This document shows, piece after piece, positions 26,601 through 36,251 of a stretch of DNA of 64,000 bases. The stretch's first letter is position 1; each line of letters opens with the position of its first letter. The DNA comes from Actinospica robiniae DSM 44927 (GTDB taxonomy: Bacteria; Actinomycetota; Actinomycetes; Streptomycetales; Catenulisporaceae). The position numbers and the translations under genes were made by a program. Under the pieces are notes generated by a model, which was given only the letters and a program-made list of their open reading frames with translations, did no database searches and was not told the origin of the DNA. The DNA lies in NCBI RefSeq assembly GCF_000504285.1, contig NZ_KI632511.1, positions 9,158,154 through 9,222,153 of the forward strand. The letters run 5' to 3'.

Positions 26601-26847
26601 CGCCCTCCACCTCCACCGCGTAGGCCTCCCGGGCGCCGCCCTCCCGCGCCGCGCTCCAGGCGACGTGCGTGCCGTCCGGGCTCAGGCGCTGGCAGGCCAC
26701 CGGCGTGCGGTCGGCGGTCAGCCGCCAGGCGCGGGCGCGGCCGGCCACGGCCTCGTCCACGGCGGCGAGCCAGAGATCGTCCTCGGCCACGAAGCTCAGC
26801 AGTCCGCGGGCCAGGTGTGGTTGGCGAAGATAGTGAAGTCCAGTCAC
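23632..26847 (-). CDS. Tricorn-type peptidase (S41 family)
   Basis: This 1071-residue cytoplasmic protease trims peptides released by larger proteases. The N-terminal 650 residues form beta-propeller repeats with recurrent SPDG blades. The core domain follows: ELGSSHAYVRD contains the Ser-His pair, a PDZ domain covers about 760-850, and FDLRENGGGYVSE follows. The nucleophile lies in SNEIAGSDGD near residue 970, and a terminal YGVDPDVEVPIPP completes the site. All expected catalytic elements are present. The start is a GTG at 26847. It is divergent from the TIGR01777 epimerase gene. Confidence 0.93.
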   Translation of the reverse strand: MTGLHYLRQPHLARGLLSFVAEDDLWLAAVDEAVAGRARAWRLTADRTPVACQRLSPDGTHVAWSAAREGGAREAYAVEVEGGPVRQLTYWGDRAWETAGVRGWLSGDEVLVTGFHGHPQDLRTWPFAVPLEGPARELPYGPASDVSTSPEGAVLVGSSFYREPARWKRYRGGTGGKIWYSPDGGEYHRILAEVGGHLVNPMWVSGRVAFLSDHEGVCALYSARPDGTDLRRHTDHGPFYARQASSDGARVVYQVAGELWLLESLDAEPVPLTVRLGGVRNGRAPFAVSGREGLSDYTLCRSGRVIAAEVRGTAHWLPAEAGPARALLAEPGVRARLPLILPGTSTVVCVSDADGEDGLDLIPADGSAPRRILSGRIGRVLESAAAPDAKTLALSCDDGRLLIVDLESGTAQELTRVLNQEACGLTFSPDSALLAWSQQWQHYAGSHIRLGRLSDRTIVDVTPPRFDDVSPAFTLDGKYLAFLSNRTFDPIEQTQPFDLAFAAGTRPYLVTLAADTPSPFAPEIDGRPVKQPEKPQEGGEADEDSAEGAEPTVERVRLDLEGLAARIVPFPVPAGRYHGLCAAEKSVLWLASPLVGELGEALIGGDEHPKASLVRFDLVKRRQSTIVDAVDDYAVSGNGERLAFRKDGALTIRPVASAGDQDDVGVDLDRIRITVDRSAEWRQMYAENWRLMRDNFWRADMGGVDWPAVRDRYRPLLERIGSTDDLRDVMFEVGAELGSSHAYVRDPNQGPIPLERAQGRLGADLVRDSSGAWRIARIIPSETSVAAGLSPLEAPGVAARAGDEIVAVDGRPLHPAHGPDPLLVGKAGKPVELTLRRDGRDRRVAVVPLRKESVLRYHDVIRTQRAVVHERSAGRLGYLHVPDMSYTGWAEFHRDMGVELHCEGLIFDLRENGGGYVSELVIEKLRREVIGWNLARRSEPASYPIQAPRGPIVALSNEIAGSDGDIGTHAFKRYGLGPVVGTRTWGGVIGIDSRYRLVDGTEVTQPKYSFWFDDVGWGVENYGVDPDVEVPIPPHDWAAGRDPQLDEAIRIALAALEQRPAASPPELPPPG

Positions 26848-26906
26848 ATGTCGACTGTAAGCATCCGGTGAGACACCAGTCGAGACGATTTGCCCGCTAG
26901 ATCAAG

Positions 26907-26927
26907 GATTCTGCTATCAGCAGAATC
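26907..26927. promoter_or_regulatory. 8-bp dyad in the tricorn/epimerase divergent promoter
   Basis: GATTCTGC (26907-26914) and GCAGAATC (26920-26927) form a perfect inverted repeat around TATCA. It is roughly central in the 128-bp intergenic gap, so it could be an operator acting on either gene. Confidence 0.4.
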
Positions 26928-26975
26928 GCGGGGAGTCGTCGCCGTATCGTCGGCGGCGGCCGCTAGAGTCGGGGC

Positions 26976-27908
26976 ATGCGAGTGGTGATCACGGGATCGA
27001 GCGGGCTGATCGGATCGGCCTTGACCGCGTCGCTGCTCGAGGACGGGCACGACGTGCTCCGCCTCGTGCGCGGCGGGCCGATCGAGCCCGGCCGGGCCCG
27101 GTGGGATCCCGCGCGCGGGCAGCTCGATCCGAGCCTGATCGACGGCGCCGACGCGGTGGTGGGCCTCGGCGGCGCGGGCGTGGGCGACCACCGCTGGACC
27201 CCCGCCTACAAGCAGAAGCTGCGCGAGAGCCGGGTGGCCGGCACCGCTCTGCTCGCGGGCACCATCGCCGCGGTCTTCCACCCGCCGAAGGTGTTCGTCT
27301 CCGCCTCGGCCGTCGGCTACTACGGCGACGTGGACGGCCGCGAGGTGGACGAATCCGCCCCGCCCGGCCGCGATTTCCTGGCCGGGCTCACCGTGCAGTG
27401 GGAGGCCGCCGCCGACGCCGCGGCCGCGCGCACCCGCGTCGTGCATCCGCGCTTCGGCATCGTCCTCGCCTCCTCCGGCGGCGCCTTCGGCCGGATGCTC
27501 CCGCTGGCCCGGCTCGGCCTCGGCGGCCCGCTCGGCGACGGCAGCCAGTACTGGAGCGTCATCTCGCTGACCGACACCGTGCGTGCGCTGCGCTTCGCGC
27601 TCGAGCACGACGGCCTGGCCGGCCCGGTCAACCTCACCGGCCCGGAACCGGTCACCAACAAGGACTTCGCCCGGGAGCTCGGCCGCGCCCTGCACCGGCC
27701 GGCCGTGCTGCCGGCCCCGGCGTTCGCGCTGCGCCTCGCCCTCGGCGGCTTCGCCGACAGTGTCCTGATGAGCCAGCGGGTGCTGCCGAAGGCCCTGACG
27801 GCGGCCGGTTTCACCTTCGCGCATCCGACCGCGGCGGACGCCGTGCGCGCGGTCACCGACCCGGACCCGAAACCGATAGGCTCGCCTCCGGCCGCCGCTC
27901 CGCGGTGA
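26976..27908 (+). CDS. TIGR01777-family NAD-dependent epimerase (YfcH-like)
   Basis: This 310-residue SDR-superfamily protein has ITGSSGLIGSAL at the N-terminus, VGLGGAGVGDHRWTP, VSASAVGYYGD (active-site Tyr region), and RFGIVLASSGGAFGRMLP. The VGYYG signature defines the YfcH/SulA group. The cellular role is poorly defined. The ATG is 6 bases after TAGAGT (26964-26969), indicating a leaderless transcript. It ends 67 bp before tex in the same direction, so it may be co-transcribed with it. Confidence 0.9.
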   Translation: MRVVITGSSGLIGSALTASLLEDGHDVLRLVRGGPIEPGRARWDPARGQLDPSLIDGADAVVGLGGAGVGDHRWTPAYKQKLRESRVAGTALLAGTIAAVFHPPKVFVSASAVGYYGDVDGREVDESAPPGRDFLAGLTVQWEAAADAAAARTRVVHPRFGIVLASSGGAFGRMLPLARLGLGGPLGDGSQYWSVISLTDTVRALRFALEHDGLAGPVNLTGPEPVTNKDFARELGRALHRPAVLPAPAFALRLALGGFADSVLMSQRVLPKALTAAGFTFAHPTAADAVRAVTDPDPKPIGSPPAAAPR

Positions 27909-27975
27909 CCGGCACCCCGCCCGACCAGCAGTGAGACTGCCCACGACCCCTTAAGACGCGGAAGAACGAGGAAAG

Positions 27976-30432
<2,457 letters not shown>

Positions 30433-30439
30433 CGTCAGG

Positions 30440-30501
30440 CGGCCGCCGAGCCTGGATAACAGGCCCACTCTGCTGGGACCGGGGTGAGGGCTCGGCGGCC
30501 G
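30440..30501 (+). terminator. Inverted repeat after tex
   Basis: Perfect 13-bp arms (30440-30452 and 30489-30501) are separated by 36 nt, starting 7 bases after the tex stop. The long loop is unusual for a terminator, but no other role is apparent. Confidence 0.5.
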
Positions 30502-30535
30502 ACTGCCGGTACGGCCGGCGATGGCACGGGCTGTG

Positions 30536-30740
30536 GCGTTCCACCGTGGCGGATTCGGTGGGTGCGGCTGGGGCTTCAAGCCGGGGCGTTGGACCGGGGG
30601 TGGCGGCGTTCCACCGTGGCGGATTCGGTGGGTGCGGCTGGGGCTTCAAGCCGGGGCGTTGGACCGGGGTGGCGGCGTTCTACCGTGGCGGATTCGGCGT
30701 GTCCGGCTGGGTTTCAAACCGGGCGTTGAACCGGGGGCGG
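30536..30740. repeat. Tandem repeat, three copies of about 70 bp
   Basis: Unit starts at 30536, 30606 and 30675. Copies 1 and 2 are identical over 64 bases (30536-30599 and 30606-30669), and copy 3 is diverged and slightly shorter. Each unit contains CCACCGTGG or its variant, a short palindrome. It lies between tex and the lipoprotein gene. No frame across it has convincing codon bias. Confidence 0.9.
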
Positions 30741-30807
30741 CGGCGGGCCGTGGTGGTGGGGGCTAGCGGACCCAACGCCCGCAGCATGTCCGGAACGGAG
30801 CACGCTG

Positions 30808-31404
30808 ATGCGAAAGCCGACCTACCACCGTCTTCTTCTCGCGGCACCTGCCGCCTTGATCCTCGCCGCCGCGGCGGCCTGCAGCTCCTCGTCGAGCCCT
30901 GGCACGGCGCCGAGCGCCACCCCCGACTCCGTCTCCACCTCGGTCGCGGGCGCAGGCGCGACGACGGGCTCGAACTCCTCCGGCAGCGTGCTGATGGTGG
31001 CCAGCTCCTCCAGCCTCGGGCAGATCGTCACCAACGGGCAGGGCATGACCGTCTACCGCTACGACCTCGACACGGCGAACTCCGGCAAGAGCAGCTGCAG
31101 CGGATCCTGCGCCACCGCTTGGCCGCCGGTGACGGTCAGCGGGTCGGGCACGCCGACGGTGACGGGCGTCAGCCAGAGCCTGGTGGGAGAGATCACGCGC
31201 TCCGATGGCACCAAGCAGCTCACCCTCGACGGGTGGCCGCTCTACACCTACGCCGGTGACACCGGGGCTGGGGCCGTGAGCGGGCAGGGCGTGGGCGGGA
31301 TCTGGTGGGCCGTCACTCCTTCCGGCGCGAAGGCCGCGGCGGGCTCGGGCGGCGGTTCGTCGCCCAGCGCCGCCGGTGCCGGTGCCGGCGGCGGCAACTA
31401 CTGA
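30808..31404 (+). CDS. Lipoprotein with COG4315-type secreted repeats
   Basis: This 198-residue exported protein has a lipoprotein signal (ALILAAAAACSSSSS, modified Cys near residue 25), a Ser/Thr-rich spacer, and two repeats of the lipoprotein_15 type. The repeats are GQGMTVYRYDLD with CSGSCATAWPPV, and DGWPLYTYAGD with GGIWWAVTPSG. Function in the family is unknown; surface redox or metal roles have been suggested from the conserved Cys and aromatic residues. A Gly/Ala-rich tail follows. It lies downstream of the tandem repeat. Confidence 0.88.
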   Translation: MRKPTYHRLLLAAPAALILAAAAACSSSSSPGTAPSATPDSVSTSVAGAGATTGSNSSGSVLMVASSSSLGQIVTNGQGMTVYRYDLDTANSGKSSCSGSCATAWPPVTVSGSGTPTVTGVSQSLVGEITRSDGTKQLTLDGWPLYTYAGDTGAGAVSGQGVGGIWWAVTPSGAKAAAGSGGGSSPSAAGAGAGGGNY

Positions 31405-31515
31405 TCCTTTCTTTCGCCCTGGCCGACGGGCTCGACACGCCCGATGGCGGGTGACTTCGCCGTCTGACCTCCCTCCTGGTTGCGTAGCGTGACTGCAGAC
31501 CGGGAGGAGGCAGAC

Positions 31516-31821
31516 GTGCACCCGAAGAGCGGGTTCTCGATCACACCCGCCGATTTCTCTGCGGCGGCCAAGCGCTTCGCCATGGCGGCCGACGTGTTGG
31601 CGGCGCTGGCGGAGCGCGTGCTCATCGAGGCTCAGGACTACGGCTCTCACCGCGCTCACGCCGATCCGCACGATCAGCATGCGTACGCTGACGGCGCGGA
31701 GCGTGCGGCGGCTCTGGCCACCGAGTGCGTGCGGCGGCTTCGCGAGCTGGAGAGCAACGCCCACAACGTCGCCGACGCGTACCAGAGGACAGAGGACGCA
31801 GTGGCGGGGCGGCTCCGGTGA
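31516..31821 (+). CDS. ESX-1/EspC-like small helical protein
   Basis: This 101-residue all-helical protein begins at GTG 31516, which follows AGGAGG by 5-6 bases. The frame upstream is shadow. The pattern (SITPADFSAAAKRFAMAADV, then a second helix with AERAAALATECVRRLRELE) resembles the EspC/DUF2580 and WXG100-like substrates of type VII secretion. Those usually form antiparallel helical pairs. Its stop overlaps the start of the next gene by 4 bases, so the two are translationally coupled. No type VII secretion component is in the window. Confidence 0.7.
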   Translation: MHPKSGFSITPADFSAAAKRFAMAADVLAALAERVLIEAQDYGSHRAHADPHDQHAYADGAERAAALATECVRRLRELESNAHNVADAYQRTEDAVAGRLR

Positions 31822-32075
31822 CCACTGCCGAGCACTCGTTCACCACTGCGGATTCCTGGCGGTCGCTGGCGGAGGCGGCGCTGGACGCTGAGGCGCTGGC
31901 CGGGGGAGCGGTCGATGCGGTGCGGGCCAACAACTCCGGCGAGGCGGTCGACGGGTTGGTCCGGCGCTGGCGGGCGCTGGCCGACCCGCCCCAGGCCCTG
32001 CCTGAGCTGGTTGAGCTGTGCCGACGGTTGGCGGTGCTGTGCGAGCACGATGGTCGGCGGAGTGGCGTGGCGTAG
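31818..32075 (+). CDS. Partner helical protein of the ESX-like pair
   Basis: This 85-residue helical protein starts at GTG 31818 inside the GTGA overlap with the preceding gene. Its first helix (DSWRSLAEAALDAEALAGGAVDAV) resembles the N-terminal targeting region of large type VII effectors. It then ends without a toxin or enzyme domain. It may be the heterodimer partner of the upstream protein, or a truncated effector. No family is recognised with certainty. It converges with alkB, 4 bp apart. Confidence 0.6.
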   Translation: MTTAEHSFTTADSWRSLAEAALDAEALAGGAVDAVRANNSGEAVDGLVRRWRALADPPQALPELVELCRRLAVLCEHDGRRSGVA

Positions 32076-32079
32076 GGGC

Positions 32080-32673
32080 TCAGCCGGCGGGCGCGCTGGC
32101 GAACGAGCGGAACGTGAGGCTGATGCGGCGACCGGCTGTGTCGTCGCGGGGTACAGCGTGGCTCCAGCCGCGCTGGGTCAGTGCGGTCATCAGCAGCAGG
32201 GAGCCGTGCTCCAGCGTGAGCTCGTGGTGGTGATCACGGTCGAGGCTGCGGAAGACGAGGCGGCGGGCGGCGCCGAGGGAGACGATGGCGATGGAGCTGC
32301 CGGGGGTCAGACCATCGTAAGAGTCCTGATGGAAGCCCATCGTGTTCTGTCCGGTCTCGTACAGGTTGGCCAGGCAGTTGTTGAACGGATGCCCGGCGTG
32401 CGTGCCGCAGAGGCCTGCGATGGCGGCGATCGGCGCCGGCATCGGGGCGGCCGCGTACTGCTGGCCGGCGTAGTTGTAGGGGACGCCGAAGCTGGCGGTG
32501 CGCCGTGCTCGCATCCGCTCGTCCCAGGTCACTTCGCGCATGACGGAGGCCAGGTCGGCGTCGGGGCCCGGTAGCGCGGCGGGGAAGTGGCGCAGATCGA
32601 GGGGCGGCGGCGGGCTTGCGGTGTCGGCGGAGGTCGCGTCGTCGCCGTGGCTGTCGGGGTGCTGGCTTCGCAT
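32080..32673 (-). CDS. AlkB-type 2-oxoglutarate/Fe(II) dioxygenase
   Basis: This 197-residue enzyme should oxidatively demethylate alkylated bases in DNA or RNA. AlkB motifs are FNNCLANLYETGQNTMGFHQD with the His-x-Asp iron ligands, the distal iron-binding His in WSHAVPRD, and the 2-oxoglutarate-binding RRISLTFR. The start at 32673 is supported by TATAAC (32680-32685, minus strand) 6 bases upstream, predicting a leaderless mRNA. A longer frame to 32721 would run through a dyad. A DNA-damage role is inferred from the family. Confidence 0.9.
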   Translation of the reverse strand: MRSQHPDSHGDDATSADTASPPPPLDLRHFPAALPGPDADLASVMREVTWDERMRARRTASFGVPYNYAGQQYAAAPMPAPIAAIAGLCGTHAGHPFNNCLANLYETGQNTMGFHQDSYDGLTPGSSIAIVSLGAARRLVFRSLDRDHHHELTLEHGSLLLMTALTQRGWSHAVPRDDTAGRRISLTFRSFASAPAG

Positions 32674-32685
32674 GGTGCTGTTATA

Positions 32686-32713
32686 GACCGTGCCGGGCTC
32701 TGGCGGCACGGTC
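32686..32713. promoter_or_regulatory. Dyad overlapping the alkB promoter
   Basis: GACCGTGCC (32686-32694) and GGCACGGTC (32705-32713) form a perfect 9-bp inverted repeat directly upstream of the alkB -10 box, covering its spacer and -35 region. That suits a repressor site. On the plus strand the hairpin is followed by TTTT, so it could also terminate transcription entering the kinase gene. Confidence 0.5.
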
Positions 32714-32752
32714 TTTTCCACGGTGTCAGATCATGGATGCAAGACTCATCGG

Positions 32753-33631
32753 ATGAACCCTGACATCGAGTTTCCCCGAGCCGAGCGTCTCGATGCCGAG
32801 GCCAAGGCTCGCGCCGTGTCCGAGCAGACCGGTATCCGGTTGACCGTCGAGGGCCCATGCGCAGGCGGCCAGGTCGGTGCGGCGTACGTGCGCTGGCCGG
32901 ATGGACGTCGCGCCGTGCTCAAATGGCGACCGAACTACACCGTCGCGGAGCTCGAAGCCGGGCCGCTCGCCGTCACCGAACGGCTGCGCGAACTGGGGTA
33001 TCCGGCTCCTGCGATGGAGCTCGCCACGCAGGTCGGCGGGGCCGTCGTCACGGTGCAGGAACTCTTGCCGGGCAGAAAGATCGACAACCTCGACCTGCAC
33101 CTCCTCGAGCGCGTTCTCGCGGTGCACAGTCGCCAGGCCGACGCGCTGGCCGGCCGCGACGACGTTCCCTCCTTTCATCTCTACCTGCGTGACGACGGCC
33201 CGGGCTACTGCCTGCATGAGCCGCTGCGCCGCTTCAGCGCGCGTACCGCAGAGCTCGAACGGCGAATCAGCAGGCTGGCGGACGCCCATCCGACGCGGCT
33301 TCCCGGCTACGGTGCCGTGCACTCGGACTTGCATCCGGGCAACATCCTCGCCGCCGACGGCGAGGTCACCGGCGTGGTCGACTGGGACGGCTCCGCGCGC
33401 GGGGACCACCGCTTCGACCTGGTCGTGCTTCGGTTCGGCGTCCATCCCAAGGGGTCCGAGCGCGGCGTCGTCGAACGCCTCGACGGTCTGCTCGACGCGC
33501 TGCCCGAGGCGATCCTTCAGCCCGCTTGGGCGCATATGAGCCTGCGGATGACCGACTGGGCGATCCGGCATTTCCCGCCGGAGGAGGTGGACGACTGGGT
33601 CGATCTCGCCGAGCAGCGCCTCGAGCAGTGA
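32753..33631 (+). CDS. Aminoglycoside phosphotransferase (APH)-fold kinase
   Basis: This 292-residue cytoplasmic small-molecule kinase has the APH-family catalytic loop AVHSDLHPGNILA near residue 198 and the metal-binding GVVDWDGS near 219. An N-terminal lobe with AVLKWRP carries the ATP-binding Lys. Such proteins phosphorylate antibiotics, sugars, choline or other small molecules, and the substrate cannot be told here. The ATG at 32753 is preferred to an upstream frame crossing the dyad. It converges with the Nudix gene, with 17 bp between stops. Confidence 0.85.
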   Translation: MNPDIEFPRAERLDAEAKARAVSEQTGIRLTVEGPCAGGQVGAAYVRWPDGRRAVLKWRPNYTVAELEAGPLAVTERLRELGYPAPAMELATQVGGAVVTVQELLPGRKIDNLDLHLLERVLAVHSRQADALAGRDDVPSFHLYLRDDGPGYCLHEPLRRFSARTAELERRISRLADAHPTRLPGYGAVHSDLHPGNILAADGEVTGVVDWDGSARGDHRFDLVVLRFGVHPKGSERGVVERLDGLLDALPEAILQPAWAHMSLRMTDWAIRHFPPEEVDDWVDLAEQRLEQ

Positions 33632-33648
33632 CTCGAGTAGGGCGGGAA

Positions 33649-34125
33649 TCAGTGCTCGACCAGGCCGCCGACCGGCACCGCGGCGGCGTGGCCGGTCGGC
33701 GGACTGGTCTGGGCCAGGCGGATCCCGACGTCGACGAGCCCTGATCGGCGCAGGCCGGCCACGTCCGGGAGCGGCGTCCACACGGACTCGAAGATCTCGC
33801 CCTCCGGCTCGGGGCGCAGCTCGCCGCCGGTGATGCGGACGCGGTAGAAGATGCCGATGTTCTGGTGCGGCCCCGCGCCGGGCACGTTGCACTCCGCGAT
33901 CGGGATGACCCTCGAATCGACGCCGAGCAGGCTTTCGACCACCGCTTCGCAGCCGGTCTCCTCGGCGACCTCCCTGATCACGGCGTCGAACGGGTCTTCG
34001 CAGTGTTCTACCCGGCCGCCCGGAAGGGTCCACAGGGTGCCGCGGCCCGAACCCGACAGGTGGTGGGCGAGGAGCACTCGTCCTTCCTCGATGCACACCG
34101 CGTAGGCGGCCAGCCTGAAGCTCAT
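33649..34125 (-). CDS. Nudix hydrolase
   Basis: This 158-residue pyrophosphohydrolase has the Nudix box [23 protein letters not shown] (read GxxxxxExxxxxxxREVxEETG, residues about 36-58). The metal-binding Glu residues are intact. It probably acts on a nucleotide or sugar diphosphate derivative. The ATG at 34125 is preceded by GGAGG at optimal distance. No partner gene indicates the substrate. Confidence 0.9.
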   Translation of the reverse strand: MSFRLAAYAVCIEEGRVLLAHHLSGSGRGTLWTLPGGRVEHCEDPFDAVIREVAEETGCEAVVESLLGVDSRVIPIAECNVPGAGPHQNIGIFYRVRITGGELRPEPEGEIFESVWTPLPDVAGLRRSGLVDVGIRLAQTSPPTGHAAAVPVGGLVEH

Positions 34126-34186
34126 CGGGATCCTCCGCTTCCTCGCGTGGATTCACCCTACCGAACGGAACCGAACCGAAGAGGAA

Positions 34187-34222
34187 CTTCCCGGGCGCGC
34201 TCCGCAGAGCCCGCCCGGGAAG
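34187..34222 (-). terminator. Hairpin terminator after the GH6 gene
   Basis: An 11-bp perfect stem (34187-34197 with 34212-34222) and 14-nt loop lie 51 bp beyond the GH6 stop, in the gap before the Nudix leader. Confidence 0.65.
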
Positions 34223-34272
34223 CCCGGTATCAGGTGGTGCGATTCATCTGTAGCTGTGCTCCACCTACCGGA

Positions 34273-36165
34273 TTACAGCGCCGGGTAGGCGTTCGCGACC
34301 AGCTGCTGGAACTCGTACGCGTACCACTGGCCGGCCGGCACGTCGTAGCCGGGGATGGACCCGGTGCTGTACGTGCCGCCGTTGCCGTCGGTGTTGGTGC
34401 TCGCCGGGTCGCAGTGCGGGTCGCCGTGCGTGTGCGAGCCGCTCGGGTAGTCACCGTCGGACTCACCCGGGGGCTTGATCCACACGAAGCCCTCGATCGC
34501 GCTCGAGGTGCCGAACGGCTCGTCGGTGGGCGGGGTGCCGATACCGGCGCCGTTCTGGTTGCACCAGTCACCGCGGAACGGACGCTGGTCGATCTTGTTC
34601 GCCGCGACGTAGGCGGCGGCGGTGGTCGGCGACGAGTTGAGCGCCGTCGGCCGGCTGGAGCCGCCCCAGCCGTTGCGGGAGGTGTCGACCAGGAACCGGT
34701 CCGAGGACGGGAAGCCGGCCGACACCAGGGTGTTGTACATCTGGGTGTCGTACGTCTGCTCGTCGAAGGTCGGGTTGTACTGGTAGAACGTGACCGAGTC
34801 GAGCGGGTTGCCGCCGACGTTCAGCGTCGGGTTCGTCAGGAACGGCTCCGTGGTCGGCGTGTAGTTCGCCGTGTCGCTGATGAAGCCGTCGATGCTCGCG
34901 TAGCCGGCGGTGGTGGCGGTCACGACCGACTTGTACACGGCCGGGGTGCCCGACATGTTGCTCGGCCAGCCGAGCCACGCCGAGTGCGCGATGTCGAGGT
35001 AGTTGTACACGTTCGGAACCGCGTGCAGTTCGTTGAGCGCGTACGTGATGCCCTGCTCGTAGTACGGGGTCGCCGTGGCGCAAGCGGACTTGCTCTGGTT
35101 GGTGACCACGTTCGGCAGCGAGTCGGGCTCGATGATCGCGACGATCCGCAGGCTCGCGTACGCCGGGTTCGACAGGATCGCGGCGATCGGCTGGATGTAC
35201 TGCGTCTCGTACTCGGTCAGACCGGCGGCCGTGGCCGGGATCTCACCGTTCGAGGCGAGCGCGGCGCAGTCGCGGCCGGGGAGGTCGTAGACCACGATCT
35301 CGGCGACCTCGGGGGTGCCGGACTTCGCCGCGGCCAGCGCGCCGTTGAGGTACGCGGCCAGGCCGACGTTGGTGTCGCCGGCGATCGCGCCGATGTGGTC
35401 GAGCCACAGCGCGGTCTGGTACGTGCCGACCTTGGCCTCCGCGGCGTTGCCGCCGTCAGCCGAGACCTGCGCGTTGACTTCCGAGACGTAGCTCGGGTTC
35501 AGGTACCGGTTGCCGCCGGTGAACGGGTCGGCCACGTGCGCGCCGTAGCTGCCGGTGCCGCTCGGGCTGGCCGACGGCGAGGCCGACTTCGAGGCGCTGG
35601 CCGAGGCCGACGGCGAGGCCGACTTCGAGGCGCTGGCGCTGGCCGAGGCGGACGGGCTCGCGCTCTTGCTGGCGCTCGCGCTCGCGCTGGGCGAGGACGA
35701 GGTCGTGGTGCCGCCGTTGCAGGCGACGCCGTTGACCGCGAACGCGGTCGGGATCGCGTCGCTGCTGGTCCAGGTGCCCTGGAAGCCGAACGTGGTGTTC
35801 GCGCCCGAGGCGATGGAGCCGTTGTAGGACAGGTTGGTGGCGGTGATCGCCTTGCCGGACTGGGTGACCGTCGCGCTCCAGGCGTTGGTGACCTGCTGGT
35901 CGCCGCCCTCGTTGAACGTGAGGGTCCAGCTGCTCAGGGCGCTGGTGCCGGTGTTGGTGATGGTCACGTTCGCCACGAATCCGCCCGCCCACTCGCTGGC
36001 GTTCGTGTAGCTGACCGAACAGGCGTTGGCCGCGGCCTGCGCCGTATCGAGCATCGCCGGAATCAGGGTGGACGCGGCGGCCATGCCGAGCGCGCCGGTC
36101 ACCGAGACCCAGACCCTCCTGCGGAACCGGGCCGTCGTCGGCCCGCTTCGTGCTTCCTCATGCAT
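34273..36165 (-). CDS. Secreted GH6 cellulase with N-terminal CBM2
   Basis: This 630-residue extracellular enzyme hydrolyses beta-1,4-glucan, probably as a cellobiohydrolase. It has a Sec-type signal ending near residue 46 and a CBM2 cellulose-binding domain (about 48-150: CSVSYTNASEWAGGFVANV to VNGVACNG). A Ser/Ala/Lys linker of SASASKSAS repeats follows (about 155-205), then a GH6 domain. GH6 motifs are VYDLPGRDCAALASNGE, IIEPDSLPN, DTSRNGWGG and WIKPPGESDG. The CBM2 is a close paralogue of that in the GH5 protein. The gene is downstream of a second hydrolase gene in the same direction, 86 bp away. Confidence 0.94.
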   Translation of the reverse strand: MHEEARSGPTTARFRRRVWVSVTGALGMAAASTLIPAMLDTAQAAANACSVSYTNASEWAGGFVANVTITNTGTSALSSWTLTFNEGGDQQVTNAWSATVTQSGKAITATNLSYNGSIASGANTTFGFQGTWTSSDAIPTAFAVNGVACNGGTTTSSSPSASASASKSASPSASASASASKSASPSASASASKSASPSASPSGTGSYGAHVADPFTGGNRYLNPSYVSEVNAQVSADGGNAAEAKVGTYQTALWLDHIGAIAGDTNVGLAAYLNGALAAAKSGTPEVAEIVVYDLPGRDCAALASNGEIPATAAGLTEYETQYIQPIAAILSNPAYASLRIVAIIEPDSLPNVVTNQSKSACATATPYYEQGITYALNELHAVPNVYNYLDIAHSAWLGWPSNMSGTPAVYKSVVTATTAGYASIDGFISDTANYTPTTEPFLTNPTLNVGGNPLDSVTFYQYNPTFDEQTYDTQMYNTLVSAGFPSSDRFLVDTSRNGWGGSSRPTALNSSPTTAAAYVAANKIDQRPFRGDWCNQNGAGIGTPPTDEPFGTSSAIEGFVWIKPPGESDGDYPSGSHTHGDPHCDPASTNTDGNGGTYSTGSIPGYDVPAGQWYAYEFQQLVANAYPAL

Positions 36166-36197
36166 CTGTGCTGATTCTCCTTATCGGGGGGAAGCCC

Positions 36198-36222
36198 CCG
36201 CGGGCCGGGCAGGCGCCCGCGG
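36198..36222 (-). terminator. Hairpin between the two hydrolase genes
   Basis: CCGCGGGC (36198-36205) pairs with GCCCGCGG (36215-36222). A second small hairpin (CGGGGG/CCCCCG, 36185-36100s side at 36195-36200) is adjacent. They lie between the stop of the upstream hydrolase (36252) and the GH6 start, so read-through may be only partial. Confidence 0.5.
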
Positions 36223-36251
36223 AGGACAATCGTGGGCCGCGCGAGGGGCGG

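Noticed and set aside
30536-30740. CRISPR array
   Set aside because: Units of about 70 bp are contiguous without unique spacers, and no cas gene is near.
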